A DNA stretch of 64,000 nt, from NCBI RefSeq assembly GCF_002119425.1, contig NZ_MDSU01000018.1, positions 496,001-560,000 of the forward strand. Direction: 5' to 3'. The notes under the pieces were generated by a model. It was not told the DNA's origin. It saw only the letters and a list, made by a program, of their open reading frames with translations, and searched no databases. Both the position numbers and the translations under genes were made by a program. The DNA is from Desulfurella amilsii (GTDB lineage Bacteria; Campylobacterota_A; Desulfurellia; Desulfurellales; Desulfurellaceae). Every line of letters begins with the position of its first letter. Within the stretch, counting starts at the first letter, position 1. Positions 51,849-62,736 of this stretch are shown in pieces.

Positions 51849-52566
51849 TGTTTGCTTTTCTTATAAAAGGCCGATTTTAGAAAATATCAGTCTAGCCATA
51901 CAAAAAAATAAGTTTTACTCAATAATAGGACCCAATGGAGCTGGCAAAACTACGCTTCTTAGGCTACTGGCTGGTTTACTAAAACCTAAAAGCGGAAATA
52001 TTTTTTTGGAAAAAAAGCCCATCTCATTCTATTCAAAAAAACAATTTGCAACGAAAGTATCTTTGGTTTCTAAAGAGTATATTCATTTTGACTACACAGT
52101 TTATGAAATTGTAAGCATGGGCAGATACCCTTACAAGAAACGCTTCAATTTTTCAAACCAAGACTATATAAAAATCGAACAAGCAATTAAGATTTGCGGC
52201 CTCGGCCATCTAAAAAATGAAAACATACTTAGCCTTAGCAGCGGCGAGCACCAAAGGGTGCTCATTGCCCGTTGTCTTGCTCAAGACACACCTATACTAC
52301 TGCTCGACGAAGCTTTTTCAAACCTGGATTTAAAGTATATTTTATCTATCATTGATGCTTTAATGTCTTTAAATAAAACAATAATTAGTGCCTTCCACGA
52401 TATTAAGCTTGCACGCTTAGCGGATTATACAATTTTTTTAAAAAACACACAAATATTTAAAATTATTGATAAGCAAGAAATACTTTCCTCTCGCTTTTTT
52501 GAGCAATTTTACGATATAGACGCATCTAATCTCTCAAATATTGGCTTGAATTCAATACTTATTTGA
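51832..52566 (+). CDS. FecE/BtuD-type ABC transporter ATPase
   Basis: 244 aa. TTG start; Walker A G-P-N-G-A-G-K-T-T, signature L-S-S-G-E-H-Q-R, Walker B I-L-L-L-D-E-A and H-loop A-F-H-D-I. Cytoplasmic partner of the permease gene before it (17-nt overlap). Iron complex or corrinoid specificity cannot be separated by eye. Terminator follows. Confidence 0.88.
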   Translation: MYQLDNVCFSYKRPILENISLAIQKNKFYSIIGPNGAGKTTLLRLLAGLLKPKSGNIFLEKKPISFYSKKQFATKVSLVSKEYIHFDYTVYEIVSMGRYPYKKRFNFSNQDYIKIEQAIKICGLGHLKNENILSLSSGEHQRVLIARCLAQDTPILLLDEAFSNLDLKYILSIIDALMSLNKTIISAFHDIKLARLADYTIFLKNTQIFKIIDKQEILSSRFFEQFYDIDASNLSNIGLNSILI

Positions 52567-52592
52567 TTTTACAAGGTTTGATCTTGCTGGAT

Positions 52593-52627
52593 AAAAAAGG
52601 AGGCACAAAGCACCTCCTTTTTTTTTA
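52593..52627. terminator. Bidirectional terminator between ABC ATPase and groEL
   Basis: AAAAAAGGAGG, a short loop (CACAAAGCA) and CCTCCTTTTTTTT. T-tracts on both strands suit the converging genes. Confidence 0.8.
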
Positions 52628-52648
52628 GCGTGATAGAGAAATTAAATA

Positions 52649-54292
<1,644 letters not shown>

Positions 54293-54299
54293 TTATGAA

Positions 54300-54560
54300 T
54301 TACTCAAAAATACCTAAGACATCGTCTTCTTTTAAGATAATGTAATCTTGATCATTTAGCTTTAACTCTGTGCCTGAATATTTTGCAAATAAGACAAGAT
54401 CACCTACTTTGACATGCTCAACATCACCACCTACAGCTTCCACTTTTGCTTTCTGCGGTTTTTCTTTTGCAGTGTCTGGTATTATGATTCCAGACTCGGT
54501 TTTTTGTTCTTGCTCTTCGATTTTACCCAATATCCTGTCAGCCAATGGCTTAAACTTCAT
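54300..54560 (-). CDS. groES: Co-chaperonin GroES
   Basis: 86 aa from the ATG at 54560, chosen for the GGGAGGTGAG ribosome-binding site; a longer frame upstream is not needed. F-K-P-L-A-D-R-I-L and the mobile loop K-T-E-S-G-I-I-I-P-D are standard GroES features. Caps GroEL. The promoter region has a CIRCE-like repeat. Confidence 0.96.
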   Translation of the reverse strand: MKFKPLADRILGKIEEQEQKTESGIIIPDTAKEKPQKAKVEAVGGDVEHVKVGDLVLFAKYSGTELKLNDQDYIILKEDDVLGIFE

Positions 54561-54577
54561 AAACTCACCTCCCATTT

Positions 54578-54610
54578 TTATTAGCAGTAAACTAACACTG
54601 TTGCTAATAA
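54578..54610. promoter_or_regulatory. Diverged CIRCE-like HrcA operator
   Basis: TTATTAGCA - 15 nt - TGCTAATAA, perfect 9-bp arms. The inner 27 bp (54581-54607) follow the CIRCE 9-9-9 geometry: both outer TTAGCA/TGCTAA hexamers match, the inner three bases of each half-site differ. It overlaps the groES -10. HrcA binding is inferred; hrcA is not in the window. Confidence 0.7.
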
Positions 54611-54634
54611 TACACTTAAAATTCAAATTTTCAA
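54607..54634 (-). promoter_or_regulatory. Promoter of groES-groEL
   Basis: On the minus strand, TTGAAA (54629-54634), 16 nt, TATTAT (54607-54612). The CIRCE-like repeat starts within the -10, so a bound repressor would block initiation. Confidence 0.6.
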
Positions 54635-54715
54635 GTGAAAATATTCATCTTTACGATAAATTAAAATACTCTAGAATCAATTAAATAAAAATAATTGCGG
54701 TTTTTAATTAAAAAT

Positions 54716-54743
54716 TTGCTTGCTTTTTTTTCTGATTTAGAAT
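54716..54743 (+). promoter_or_regulatory. Promoter of argB-galT-glgA operon
   Basis: TTGCTT (54716-54721), 16 nt, TAGAAT (54738-54743), about 19-26 nt before the ATG at 54769 with GAGAGG. The -35 is weak. Confidence 0.45.
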
Positions 54744-54768
54744 AGACTGACTTGAAGAGAGGATTTAT

Positions 54769-55614
54769 ATGCATACAACTGAAAAGGGTAATTATTTAAT
54801 AGAGTTCTTGCCATACATAAAGGAATTTGCTGGTAATACATTTGTGATAAAATATGGCGGTAGCGCTATGGTTAACGATGAGCTGAAAATGGCTTTTTCA
54901 AAGGACATAGCGCTGTTAAAGTTTGTTGGTATAAATCCCATCATTGTTCATGGCGGTGGTAATGAAATCGGCGATACGCTAAAAAAACTTGACATAACAA
55001 CAAAATTTCACAAAGGCTTGCGCATTACTGACGAAAAAACTATGGAAGTCGTTGTAATGGTACTGGCTGGTAAAGTAAATAAAGAAATTGTGTTGAACAT
55101 AAACCGTTTTGGGGGCAAAGCCGTAGGTTTAAGTGGTGTTGACGCAAACATTATAAAAGCAAAAAAATTACTCCTTGAAGACGTAGATTTGGGCCTTGTT
55201 GGAGATGTAGAAGAAGTAAACCCGGATATATTAATGAATCTATCTAAAAGTGGATATATACCTGTGGTATCACCAATTGGTTTTGATGATAGAGGCAGCA
55301 GGTACAACATTAACGCAGACACTGTAGCTTCAAGTATAGCGCAAGTTATTCAAGCAGAAAAGCTTATATATATATCAGATGTTGATGGAGTGTTGGATAA
55401 CAACGGCAAACTAATTAGCGAAATAAAGATAAAAGATATTGATAAAATGATAGATAGCGTGTTAACAGGTGGCATGATCCCAAAAGTATTGTCTGCCAAA
55501 GAAGCCATAGAAAACGGAGTGAAAAAGGTGCATATTATAAATGGAAAAAAGCACCATGCCCTACTCGAAGAAATATTTACAGATGCGGGCATAGGCACGC
55601 AAATAGTGAGGTAA
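54769..55614 (+). CDS. argB: Acetylglutamate kinase
   Basis: 281 aa. Lys28 in I-K-Y-G-G-S-A-M, V-H-G-G-G-N-E-I and N-I-N-A-D-T-V-A-S mark an amino-acid kinase of the ArgB type. Phosphorylates N-acetylglutamate in arginine synthesis. No other arg gene is adjacent. Followed 4 nt later by galT. Confidence 0.95.
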   Translation: MHTTEKGNYLIEFLPYIKEFAGNTFVIKYGGSAMVNDELKMAFSKDIALLKFVGINPIIVHGGGNEIGDTLKKLDITTKFHKGLRITDEKTMEVVVMVLAGKVNKEIVLNINRFGGKAVGLSGVDANIIKAKKLLLEDVDLGLVGDVEEVNPDILMNLSKSGYIPVVSPIGFDDRGSRYNINADTVASSIAQVIQAEKLIYISDVDGVLDNNGKLISEIKIKDIDKMIDSVLTGGMIPKVLSAKEAIENGVKKVHIINGKKHHALLEEIFTDAGIGTQIVR

Positions 55615-55618
55615 ACAT

Positions 55619-56620
55619 ATGAGCGAGCTAAGAAAAGACCCAATTATTGAAAGATGGGTTATAATATCTACGGAGCGTGGTAAGAGACCACACGATTTTA
55701 AGCAAGAAGAGCAAATAAAAATAAGTGGTGGTTTTTGCCCGTTTGACCCAGGAAACGAAAAGTACGTACCTCCAGAGATTTATGCAGTTAGAGCACCAGG
55801 AAGCCAACCCAATGACCCAAACTGGACATTGCGTGTTGTACCTAATAAATTTCCTGCCTTAGGCATTGAGGGGGATTCAGATAAGCACGCCGTTGGAATG
55901 TACGATGTTATGAACGGTATTGGTGCACATGAAGTTATCATTGAAACGCCAAATCACGCAGAAACGCTTGATGATATGCCACTTGATAGGATGAAAGATG
56001 TAATTTTTGCTTACAAAGCCCGAATAGAAGACTTGAAAAAAGATAAACGCATGAAATACGTACTTGTGTTTAAAAATTATGGTGCTGTGGCTGGAGCTAG
56101 CCTAGAGCACTCTCACTCTCAGCTTATTGCCCTTCCTATTATACCAAAAAGACCACTTGAATTATTTGGAGGATCAAAAATCTACTTTTCCTATAAAGAC
56201 AGGTGCCCATTTTGCGACATCATAAGGCAAGAGCTAAATGATAAGGTACGCTTAATCGAAGAAACAAAGCACTTTATTTCGATTACACCATTTGCATCAA
56301 GGTCGCCATTCGAGGTATCCATACTACCAAAAAAACACAATGCACATTTTGAGTTTGAAGATGCAGAAATCTTGTATGACTTCACCTACATTTTGCAAAA
56401 TACGCTTAAAAGACTAAAAATTGCTTTAGATAACCCGCCTTATAATTTTGTTTTAATTAACGGCGCATTTATTTTTGATCATGACGATTACTTTCACTGG
56501 CATTTAGACATCACGCCCAGACTAACAAAAATAGCTGGTTTCGAGTGGGGCAGCGGATTTTATATTAACCCAACACCACCAGAAGATGCGACCAAATATC
56601 TAAGAGAAATTACCCTATAG
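55619..56620 (+). CDS. galT: Galactose-1-phosphate uridylyltransferase family protein
   Basis: 333 aa. The active-site H-W-H-L-D-I (about residues 295-300) follows the HIT fold; C-P-F-D near residue 42 and C-P-F-C are metal-ligand-like. Conserved L-R-K-D-P-I and H-E-V-I-I-E-T-P-N-H. Moves nucleotidyl groups between hexose phosphates. Its position before glgA, not in a gal cluster, suggests a role in glycogen or ADP-sugar metabolism, as for other GalT-like proteins. Inferred. Confidence 0.88.
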   Translation: MSELRKDPIIERWVIISTERGKRPHDFKQEEQIKISGGFCPFDPGNEKYVPPEIYAVRAPGSQPNDPNWTLRVVPNKFPALGIEGDSDKHAVGMYDVMNGIGAHEVIIETPNHAETLDDMPLDRMKDVIFAYKARIEDLKKDKRMKYVLVFKNYGAVAGASLEHSHSQLIALPIIPKRPLELFGGSKIYFSYKDRCPFCDIIRQELNDKVRLIEETKHFISITPFASRSPFEVSILPKKHNAHFEFEDAEILYDFTYILQNTLKRLKIALDNPPYNFVLINGAFIFDHDDYFHWHLDITPRLTKIAGFEWGSGFYINPTPPEDATKYLREITL

Positions 56621-56629
56621 GAGGAAACA

Positions 56630-58054
56630 ATGAATGTAGTTTTAGCCTCAAGTGAGGTTTTTCCTTTCTCTAAAACAGGAGGATTAGCAGACGTTGCCGG
56701 AGCTCTACCAAAAGCGTTGGTACAAAATGGTTTGAGAGTCAGCGTATTTAGCCCACTTTATAAATCAATTGACAAAACTAATTTGACGCTTGCAATTGGT
56801 GTAGATATTGATTTTAATGGTCAGATTGTTCACACAAGAATCTATAAAACAACTAAAGAAGCTTGCGATTTTTATTTTGTAGAAAACGAAGAGTATTTTA
56901 ACAGAGACCATTTATACGGTATTGGTGCGCACGATTACGAAGATAATGCGCTAAGATTTGGTTTTTTCTCAAAAGCTACCTTGGATAGCCTAAAGGCGCT
57001 TGGTATCAAGCCAGATGTTTTGCATTCAAACGATTGGCAATCTGCATTGGTTAATGTTTACTTAAAATTATTTTACAAAGAGGAATTTCCTCAAACAAAA
57101 ACTGTTTTTACCATACATAACTTAGGCTACCAAGGCGTATTTGATAAATATTATATGAATAACTTGGGCCTTCTGTGGGATATATTTACAATCGATGGGC
57201 TTGAGTACTACGACAAGGTTAATTTTCTAAAAGGTGGCATTGTTTTTGCAGATGCAGTTACCACAGTAAGCAAAACTTATGCTCAAGAAATCCAAACACA
57301 AGAGTATGGTTTTGGGTTAGACGGGTTGTTGAGAAAATTTTCATACAAGTTAAGTGGCATTATAAATGGTATAGATGTAGATGTTTGGGATCCCAAAACA
57401 GATAAATTTATAGATTATAATTTTAATGATCCAAAACACAAAATAAAAAATAAAAATGCCCTTCAAAAACTGCTTAATTTACCGATTAAAGAAGTGCCAG
57501 TATTTGGTATAGTATCAAGGCTTGCTGCACAAAAAGGCATGGATATTTTCTCAAAAAGCATCAAAGAACTATTAAAATCAAATATAGATGCACAATTTAT
57601 TATTTTGGGCAACGGAGAAAAGGATATAGAAGATACGCTAACAGAAGTTGCTAATAGCTATAAAAATAAAGTGTCGTTAAACTTAAAGTTTGATGAACCT
57701 TTAGCACACAAAATTTACGCTTCAAGCGATTTTTTTGTAATGCCTTCGAAGTACGAACCGTGCGGTCTAGGCCAAATGATAGCCTATAGATATGGAACTT
57801 TACCAATAGTAAGAGCAACAGGTGGCCTTAAAGATACGGTAAAGAATTATTCAAATCGTGTAAAAAACCCAACTGGTTTTGTATTTGAAAAATACGATCC
57901 TCTAGAACTTACAAAAGCTCTCAAAAAAGCTATAGATCTTTTTAACAAAAAAAACGAATTATTAAAAATTGCCCAGTATGCTATGGGGCTTGACTATTCA
58001 TGGGAAAACCAGGCAAAAGAATACATAAAACTTTACAAGAAAATTTATGGATAG
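56630..58054 (+). CDS. glgA: Glycogen/starch synthase
   Basis: 474 aa GT5 glycosyltransferase. K-T-G-G-L-A-D-V-A-G near the start is the ADP-glucose binding motif; D-W-Q-S-A-L and the C-terminal P-S-K-Y-E-P-C-G-L-G-Q are the catalytic blocks. Builds glycogen from ADP-glucose. The end overlaps the histidine kinase by 8 nt. Confidence 0.95.
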   Translation: MNVVLASSEVFPFSKTGGLADVAGALPKALVQNGLRVSVFSPLYKSIDKTNLTLAIGVDIDFNGQIVHTRIYKTTKEACDFYFVENEEYFNRDHLYGIGAHDYEDNALRFGFFSKATLDSLKALGIKPDVLHSNDWQSALVNVYLKLFYKEEFPQTKTVFTIHNLGYQGVFDKYYMNNLGLLWDIFTIDGLEYYDKVNFLKGGIVFADAVTTVSKTYAQEIQTQEYGFGLDGLLRKFSYKLSGIINGIDVDVWDPKTDKFIDYNFNDPKHKIKNKNALQKLLNLPIKEVPVFGIVSRLAAQKGMDIFSKSIKELLKSNIDAQFIILGNGEKDIEDTLTEVANSYKNKVSLNLKFDEPLAHKIYASSDFFVMPSKYEPCGLGQMIAYRYGTLPIVRATGGLKDTVKNYSNRVKNPTGFVFEKYDPLELTKALKKAIDLFNKKNELLKIAQYAMGLDYSWENQAKEYIKLYKKIYG

Positions 58055-59429
58055 AGACAAAATTGTAGAAGAGTGGAAATTATTATACGAATTAGGCATA
58101 GTAATAAGCCTTACAACTGAATTAAAAAAATTGCTTCATGTTGTGCTCACTGCTGTAACAATTGGTGATGGCCTTGGATTTAATAGGGCAGCGATATTCC
58201 TGTACAATAGGCCCAGTAATACAATTGATGGCGTCTTAGGTGTTGCGCCAGATTCTATACAAGAGGCCACGGCCATCTGGAATAATTTAAAAAATCTAGA
58301 TATTCGAGGCAAGATGGCCTCATGGCTACTAAATGAAATAAATATAGAAGCACAAAGCAGCTCAAACTTCAACAAAAGTATTAGCCAATTTAGAATTAGC
58401 CTCGGAAAGGACACAGTTTTTAAAAATATTGATCAAAAGCAGGCTTTTATATTTGACCTAAGTAGTTTGGGTAGTGATGATAAAATTTTTCAAGAACTCC
58501 AGTTTGAGCAGTTTGTATTTGCACCACTGATTTCCAGAGAACAACCTATTGGTGCAATTATTGCCGATAATTTTTACAATAAGCGACCCATAACGCAAGA
58601 CGACATAGACACACTATTTTTGTTTTCAAACCAGTCTGCTATTGCCATAGAAAACCTAATGAGCATAGAAACATACAAAAACATGAGCAAGCGTCTCATT
58701 GAAGAACAACAAAACCTAATTCACCAAAAACACATCTTTAATTTAGGTAGAGCGGTAGCAGATATTACGCATGAAATAAAAAATGCACTTATTGGAGCTA
58801 TAGGTTTTCTTGAAAGGGCTAGAAAAATTTCTGATAGCGACTCACAGGTTTTTAAATACCTTGATATTGTAAAAAAGGAATTAGATAGAGTTTATAATCT
58901 TACACTGGATATCAATAGATATGCCAAAGGCCAAAACAAAAGCATCAAAAAACAATTTGACTTAGAAAAGCTCATTTTAGAAACTATTGAAACAATAAAA
59001 AGCATTAACTTTCCAAGCATAAACTTTATAACAAACTTATCTGAATTTGCCAAGTATATCTATGGTGATCCAGATCAAATTAAGCAAGTTCTTATTAACT
59101 TAATAAAAAACTCAACAGAAGCTATAGCAAATAAAAAAGGTGGCTTTATTAAAATTTCTACATACAAAGAAGATAAGTTTATTGCCATAACTGTGGAGGA
59201 TAATGGGGGTGGTATTGATATAAAGTTTTTGCCCTATGTATTCAAACCATTCTATTCTACAAAATCACATGGAACAGGCTTGGGTTTATCAATAGTTAGA
59301 GAAATTGTTCAAGAACACAATGGTGTAATCAGTTTAGATAACTTTGTAGGCATTGGAGCAAAATTTATCATTAAAATTCCCAATATGGTTGAGGAGGAGA
59401 AAAATGAAAAAAAAGATAATGGTAGTTGA
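58047..59429 (+). CDS. GAF-domain sensor histidine kinase
   Basis: 460 aa, no membrane segment. A GAF domain (about 15-200) precedes the DHp helix with His242 in D-I-T-H-E-I-K-N. The catalytic domain is complete: N-box L-I-N-L-I-K-N-S, G1 D-N-G-G-G-I-D, G2 G-T-G-L-G-L-S-I-V. A cytoplasmic kinase, ligand unknown. Partner response regulator starts within its last 26 bases. Confidence 0.92.
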   Translation: MDRDKIVEEWKLLYELGIVISLTTELKKLLHVVLTAVTIGDGLGFNRAAIFLYNRPSNTIDGVLGVAPDSIQEATAIWNNLKNLDIRGKMASWLLNEINIEAQSSSNFNKSISQFRISLGKDTVFKNIDQKQAFIFDLSSLGSDDKIFQELQFEQFVFAPLISREQPIGAIIADNFYNKRPITQDDIDTLFLFSNQSAIAIENLMSIETYKNMSKRLIEEQQNLIHQKHIFNLGRAVADITHEIKNALIGAIGFLERARKISDSDSQVFKYLDIVKKELDRVYNLTLDINRYAKGQNKSIKKQFDLEKLILETIETIKSINFPSINFITNLSEFAKYIYGDPDQIKQVLINLIKNSTEAIANKKGGFIKISTYKEDKFIAITVEDNGGGIDIKFLPYVFKPFYSTKSHGTGLGLSIVREIVQEHNGVISLDNFVGIGAKFIIKIPNMVEEEKNEKKDNGS

Positions 59430-59766
59430 TGACGAAGACTCCATAAGGTTTTTGTATGAAGAAGAATTAAAAGATGAGGGTTTTTATGTAGTCTCTTACC
59501 CAGATGCACTATCTGCTATTGACGATTTTGATAACCAAAAACCTGATTTAGTGCTCTTGGACATAGCAATGCCAAAGATGAGTGGTTTAGATGCTTTAAG
59601 AATACTAAAAGACAAATCGCCAAATACACCAATTATTATGTCAACAGCATACTCGCATTACAAGCAGGATTTTTCCACCTGGATAGCCGACGCTTATATT
59701 GTTAAATCTCCTGATTTAACAGAATTAAAAGAAAAAATAAAAGAATTATTGGAACTTAACGCTTAG
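59404..59766 (+). CDS. Single-domain response regulator
   Basis: 120 aa from the ATG at 59404, with GAGGAGG before it; the upstream extension belongs to the kinase frame. Asp9/Asp10 and phosphoacceptor Asp53 (L-L-D-I-A-M-P), Thr81 and Lys101 are in place. No output domain, so it acts by protein contact. Likely phosphorylated by the kinase it overlaps. Overlaps the convergent thioesterase-family gene by 4 nt. Confidence 0.9.
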   Translation: MKKKIMVVDDEDSIRFLYEEELKDEGFYVVSYPDALSAIDDFDNQKPDLVLLDIAMPKMSGLDALRILKDKSPNTPIIMSTAYSHYKQDFSTWIADAYIVKSPDLTELKEKIKELLELNA

Positions 59767-60236
59767 TATTCTTTTGTTAGCAAGCTTTCTACGTAATTTT
59801 GATCTTTGGGGTTAAGCGGGTAATATTTGCCCTTAGCTGTAGCTATTATTTGTCCGCTCTCATTAGAAATTGTGGCTTGTGCGAACGCTATTTTGCTTTT
59901 GATAGTTAAGAATTGTGCTTTAGTAAAAAGCTCCATATTTGGCTTAGCAATATTTTTGTATTTAATACAAAGCTCTACAGTGTAATAAAAATAGTTTGTT
60001 TTTACGGTGGCTACCCAACCCATTGTTTCGTCTAAAATAGCACAGACTATACCGCCATGAATCCTTTCTGGGTAGCCAATATAATGCTTATCTAGCAAGC
60101 AATTATTATACACAAATTCAAAATCTGTAAAAAACCAAGTTTTTAAACCAAAGTCATTTTCATTGCCACACACTATGCAACTATTATAGCGCGGTAGTTT
60201 TTTGTGCAAAGTTGGGTCAAATCTTACCAATGCCAA
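59763..60236 (-). CDS. PaaI-like hotdog-fold thioesterase family protein
   Basis: 157 aa. N-terminal C-I-V-C-G is a possible metal pair. The hotdog helix has I-H-G-G-I-V-C-A-I-L-D-E-T-M-G-W, the PaaI acyl-CoA thioesterase signature. Substrate unknown. Start overlaps the upstream gene by 13 nt. Confidence 0.8.
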   Translation of the reverse strand: MALVRFDPTLHKKLPRYNSCIVCGNENDFGLKTWFFTDFEFVYNNCLLDKHYIGYPERIHGGIVCAILDETMGWVATVKTNYFYYTVELCIKYKNIAKPNMELFTKAQFLTIKSKIAFAQATISNESGQIIATAKGKYYPLNPKDQNYVESLLTKEY

Positions 60237-60499
60237 CCCTTGTCAATTAATGTGCGCATAATAGGCAAAACCTTATCGTATGAACCTTCAAAATAACCCT
60301 TTACTATGTTTTTTTTTGTTAAGTCATAATTAATACCAAGGTCTTCGAGTTCTTTTTTTACTTGAGCTTCATCATGTTCATTAACCTCAGCGTAAACATC
60401 TAGTGTGCAAACACCATCCATAGCCCACTTTGCCGCATTGTAAAAACCAATTAGTCTTTTTTTCGAATCTACATGTTCATGTTCATGCTCTGCGCTCAC
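60224..60499 (-). CDS. Hypothetical His-rich-start small protein
   Basis: 91 aa, soluble. Begins S-A-E-H-E-H-E-H-V, a possible metal-binding stretch, and ends K-G-W-H-W. No family recognised. Overlaps both neighbours (13 nt and 4 nt), so translation is coupled in a three-gene unit. Confidence 0.65.
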   Translation of the reverse strand: MSAEHEHEHVDSKKRLIGFYNAAKWAMDGVCTLDVYAEVNEHDEAQVKKELEDLGINYDLTKKNIVKGYFEGSYDKVLPIMRTLIDKGWHW

Positions 60500-60864
60500 T
60501 TCTTGCCTCCTTTAAACTCTAAATACTTCTTTATATCTTTTTCTACCAAATAAATACAAAAACCAATCAGTAAATCACTATCAATATTTGTCTTTAAAAT
60601 ATCTAGCTTTTTAATTTTTTTCCCAACAGCATAAGTTAAAAGCAAAATAAGTGCAATAAGTATATTTTTTGGTATAAAGCTTTTTTGTTTTAAAAAATCT
60701 CTTAACAACTCAAGTATAGTTGCTATATCGCTTTTAGAAGCAATCAAAAAATCGATGGGTTTATTTTTTATATAGACACTTCTTTCTTTAAGTAAAGACA
60801 TAAATTCTTCTATATCGCTTGTTTTAATAAAACCCTGCATAATATCTAAAACTTTTTCTTTCAT
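60496..60864 (-). CDS. Hypothetical membrane-associated protein
   Basis: 122 aa from the second ATG (60864), which has GAAGG at nine bases; the ATG at 60870 has it at only three. One or two hydrophobic segments at about 65-80 (I-L-I-A-L-I-L-L-L-T-Y-A-V) and 100-108 (I-G-F-C-I-Y-L-V). The first half is helical and charged. Family not recognised. First gene of the small minus-strand unit. Confidence 0.6.
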   Translation of the reverse strand: MKEKVLDIMQGFIKTSDIEEFMSLLKERSVYIKNKPIDFLIASKSDIATILELLRDFLKQKSFIPKNILIALILLLTYAVGKKIKKLDILKTNIDSDLLIGFCIYLVEKDIKKYLEFKGGKK

Positions 60865-60942
60865 AAACATTTACCTTCTTTTAAAGTCTATATTTATGAT
60901 AGTTAAATTTTTCTTTTTGTCAATTATTGTCAAAAAAATATA

Positions 60943-60970
60943 TTGCAAAATAGAAAAAAGGTGGTATAAT
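60943..60970 (+). promoter_or_regulatory. Promoter of the DEAD-box helicase gene, long leader
   Basis: TTGCAA (60943-60948), 16 nt, perfect TATAAT (60965-60970). Predicted leader to the ATG at 61153 is about 175 nt. Within it, 60975-61082 is a 35-codon open frame and TTTGTGC/GCGCAAA can form a stem (about 61067-61087). Whether either matters is unknown. Confidence 0.6.
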
Positions 60971-61152
60971 CAAAATGGATTTTAAATGCGCTTTACATAA
61001 AGCTCATTGTCTAAAAGAAATGCGGGGCTTATTTGAACGTCTTGTCTTATTTTTTTTATCTAATGACATTTGTGCTTTCTAGCGCAAAATTAAAAACATG
61101 CTTTTTAGCTAAATAAAGGTTTTTAATCTGTTTAAAATTACAAGGAAGTAAT

Positions 61153-62736
61153 ATGCAAAGGTTAGAAAAGTTTGCAAATTTGGGCATCTCGGAAAATGTT
61201 TTGAAATCTCTACTAAAAAAGGGCTATGAAGAGCCAACACCAATACAAGAACTAGTAATTCCACTGATGTTAAAAACAAATACCGACTTAATTGCTCAAG
61301 CTCAAACAGGCACTGGTAAAACAGCAAGTTTTGGAATACCACTTATAGAAAAAATCGAGGAAAAAGCTCAACATACGCAGTGTTTGATTCTTACACCCAC
61401 AAGGGAACTTGCCCTTCAAATTTCTCAAGAACTTAATTCCCTAAAAGGAATAAAAAAACTCAAAATTTTGCCTATCTATGGTGGTCAGTCCATAGATTTG
61501 CAAATATCTAAGCTTAAAGGTGGCGTCGATATAATTGTAGGTACGCCAGGCAGGATATTAGACCATATTCAAAGAAAAACTATTAATTTGTCCAATATTA
61601 GCGACATGGTTTTAGATGAAGCTGACGAAATGCTAAATATGGGCTTTATCGATGATGTGGAAGAGATTTTACAACACACGAACGACAACAAAAGACTTTT
61701 GATGTTTTCTGCTACAATACCACAACAAATAATTTCTATTGCAAAAAAACACATGAAAAAATACGAAATTATAAAAACAAAAAAAGACGAAGCAACGTCA
61801 AACCTTACACAGCAAATTTACTTTGAAGTTAATTACGAGGAGAAGTTTCAAGCCTTATGTCGCATCATTGATATGCAAAAAGAATTTTATGCGCTTATTT
61901 TTTGCAAAACAAAAATTGAAACAGACGAGCTTGCCAATAGATTGCAAGATGCAGGCTATAGCGCAGCAGCTCTTCATGGCGACATGACGCAAAAATCCAG
62001 AGAAGTTGTTTTAAATAAATTTAAAAAAAGAAGTGTAGAAATACTTATTGCCACAGATGTAGCCGCAAGAGGCATTGACATAGAAAATCTCACGCATGTC
62101 ATAAATTACTCAATACCAGAAAATGTTGAATCCTATATCCACAGAATAGGACGCACAGGAAGAGCTGGAAAAAGTGGTGTAGCCATAACTTTCGTTACAC
62201 CAAATGAGTATAGCAGGCTCATTTATATGCTAAAAACCGCAAGACTTGATATCAAAAAACAGGGTTTACCTACAATCGATGAAATTATAAACTTCAAGAT
62301 AAGTAGGATTCAAAGTGAGATTGAAAGTACAATTCAAGAAAATCCAGAAGAAAAATACACAAATTTAGCAAATCAGTTGTTAGAACAGCATTCAGCTTTA
62401 GAAATTATTGCAGCGTTGCTAAAATATAGCTTTGGTGAAGACCTTGATGAGAAAAATTATCAGGATATTAAAGAAGTTAAACCGCTTGAAGCATACTCAA
62501 AAACACGCCTTTTTATCGCCCTTGGCAGACAGGATGCCATGACGCCAAGAAAATTGATCGATTTTATAAAACAGCAAATCGAAATCAATGAAAGAGATAT
62601 TAAAGACATTAGAATATTTGACAAATTCTCGTTTGTAAGTGTTCCATTTGAAGAAGCTCAAACATTACTTCAAATATTTAAAAAAAGATCCAATACAAAA
62701 AGTTTAATAACAAAGGCAAGGGAAAAAAATGTCTAA
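61153..62736 (+). CDS. deaD: DEAD-box ATP-dependent RNA helicase, DeaD/CsdA-like
   Basis: 527 aa. Q-motif P-T-P-I-Q at 29-33, Walker A A-Q-T-G-T-G-K-T at 50-57, D-E-A-D, S-A-T and H-R-I-G-R-T-G-R-A-G. The C-terminal region from about residue 440 ends in a DbpA-like RNA-binding domain (F-I-A-L-G-R-Q-D-A-M-T-P-R). Long leader fits cold-induced RNA helicase genes. AAGGAAG site. Overlaps bipA by 8 nt. Confidence 0.92.
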   Translation: MQRLEKFANLGISENVLKSLLKKGYEEPTPIQELVIPLMLKTNTDLIAQAQTGTGKTASFGIPLIEKIEEKAQHTQCLILTPTRELALQISQELNSLKGIKKLKILPIYGGQSIDLQISKLKGGVDIIVGTPGRILDHIQRKTINLSNISDMVLDEADEMLNMGFIDDVEEILQHTNDNKRLLMFSATIPQQIISIAKKHMKKYEIIKTKKDEATSNLTQQIYFEVNYEEKFQALCRIIDMQKEFYALIFCKTKIETDELANRLQDAGYSAAALHGDMTQKSREVVLNKFKKRSVEILIATDVAARGIDIENLTHVINYSIPENVESYIHRIGRTGRAGKSGVAITFVTPNEYSRLIYMLKTARLDIKKQGLPTIDEIINFKISRIQSEIESTIQENPEEKYTNLANQLLEQHSALEIIAALLKYSFGEDLDEKNYQDIKEVKPLEAYSKTRLFIALGRQDAMTPRKLIDFIKQQIEINERDIKDIRIFDKFSFVSVPFEEAQTLLQIFKKRSNTKSLITKAREKNV

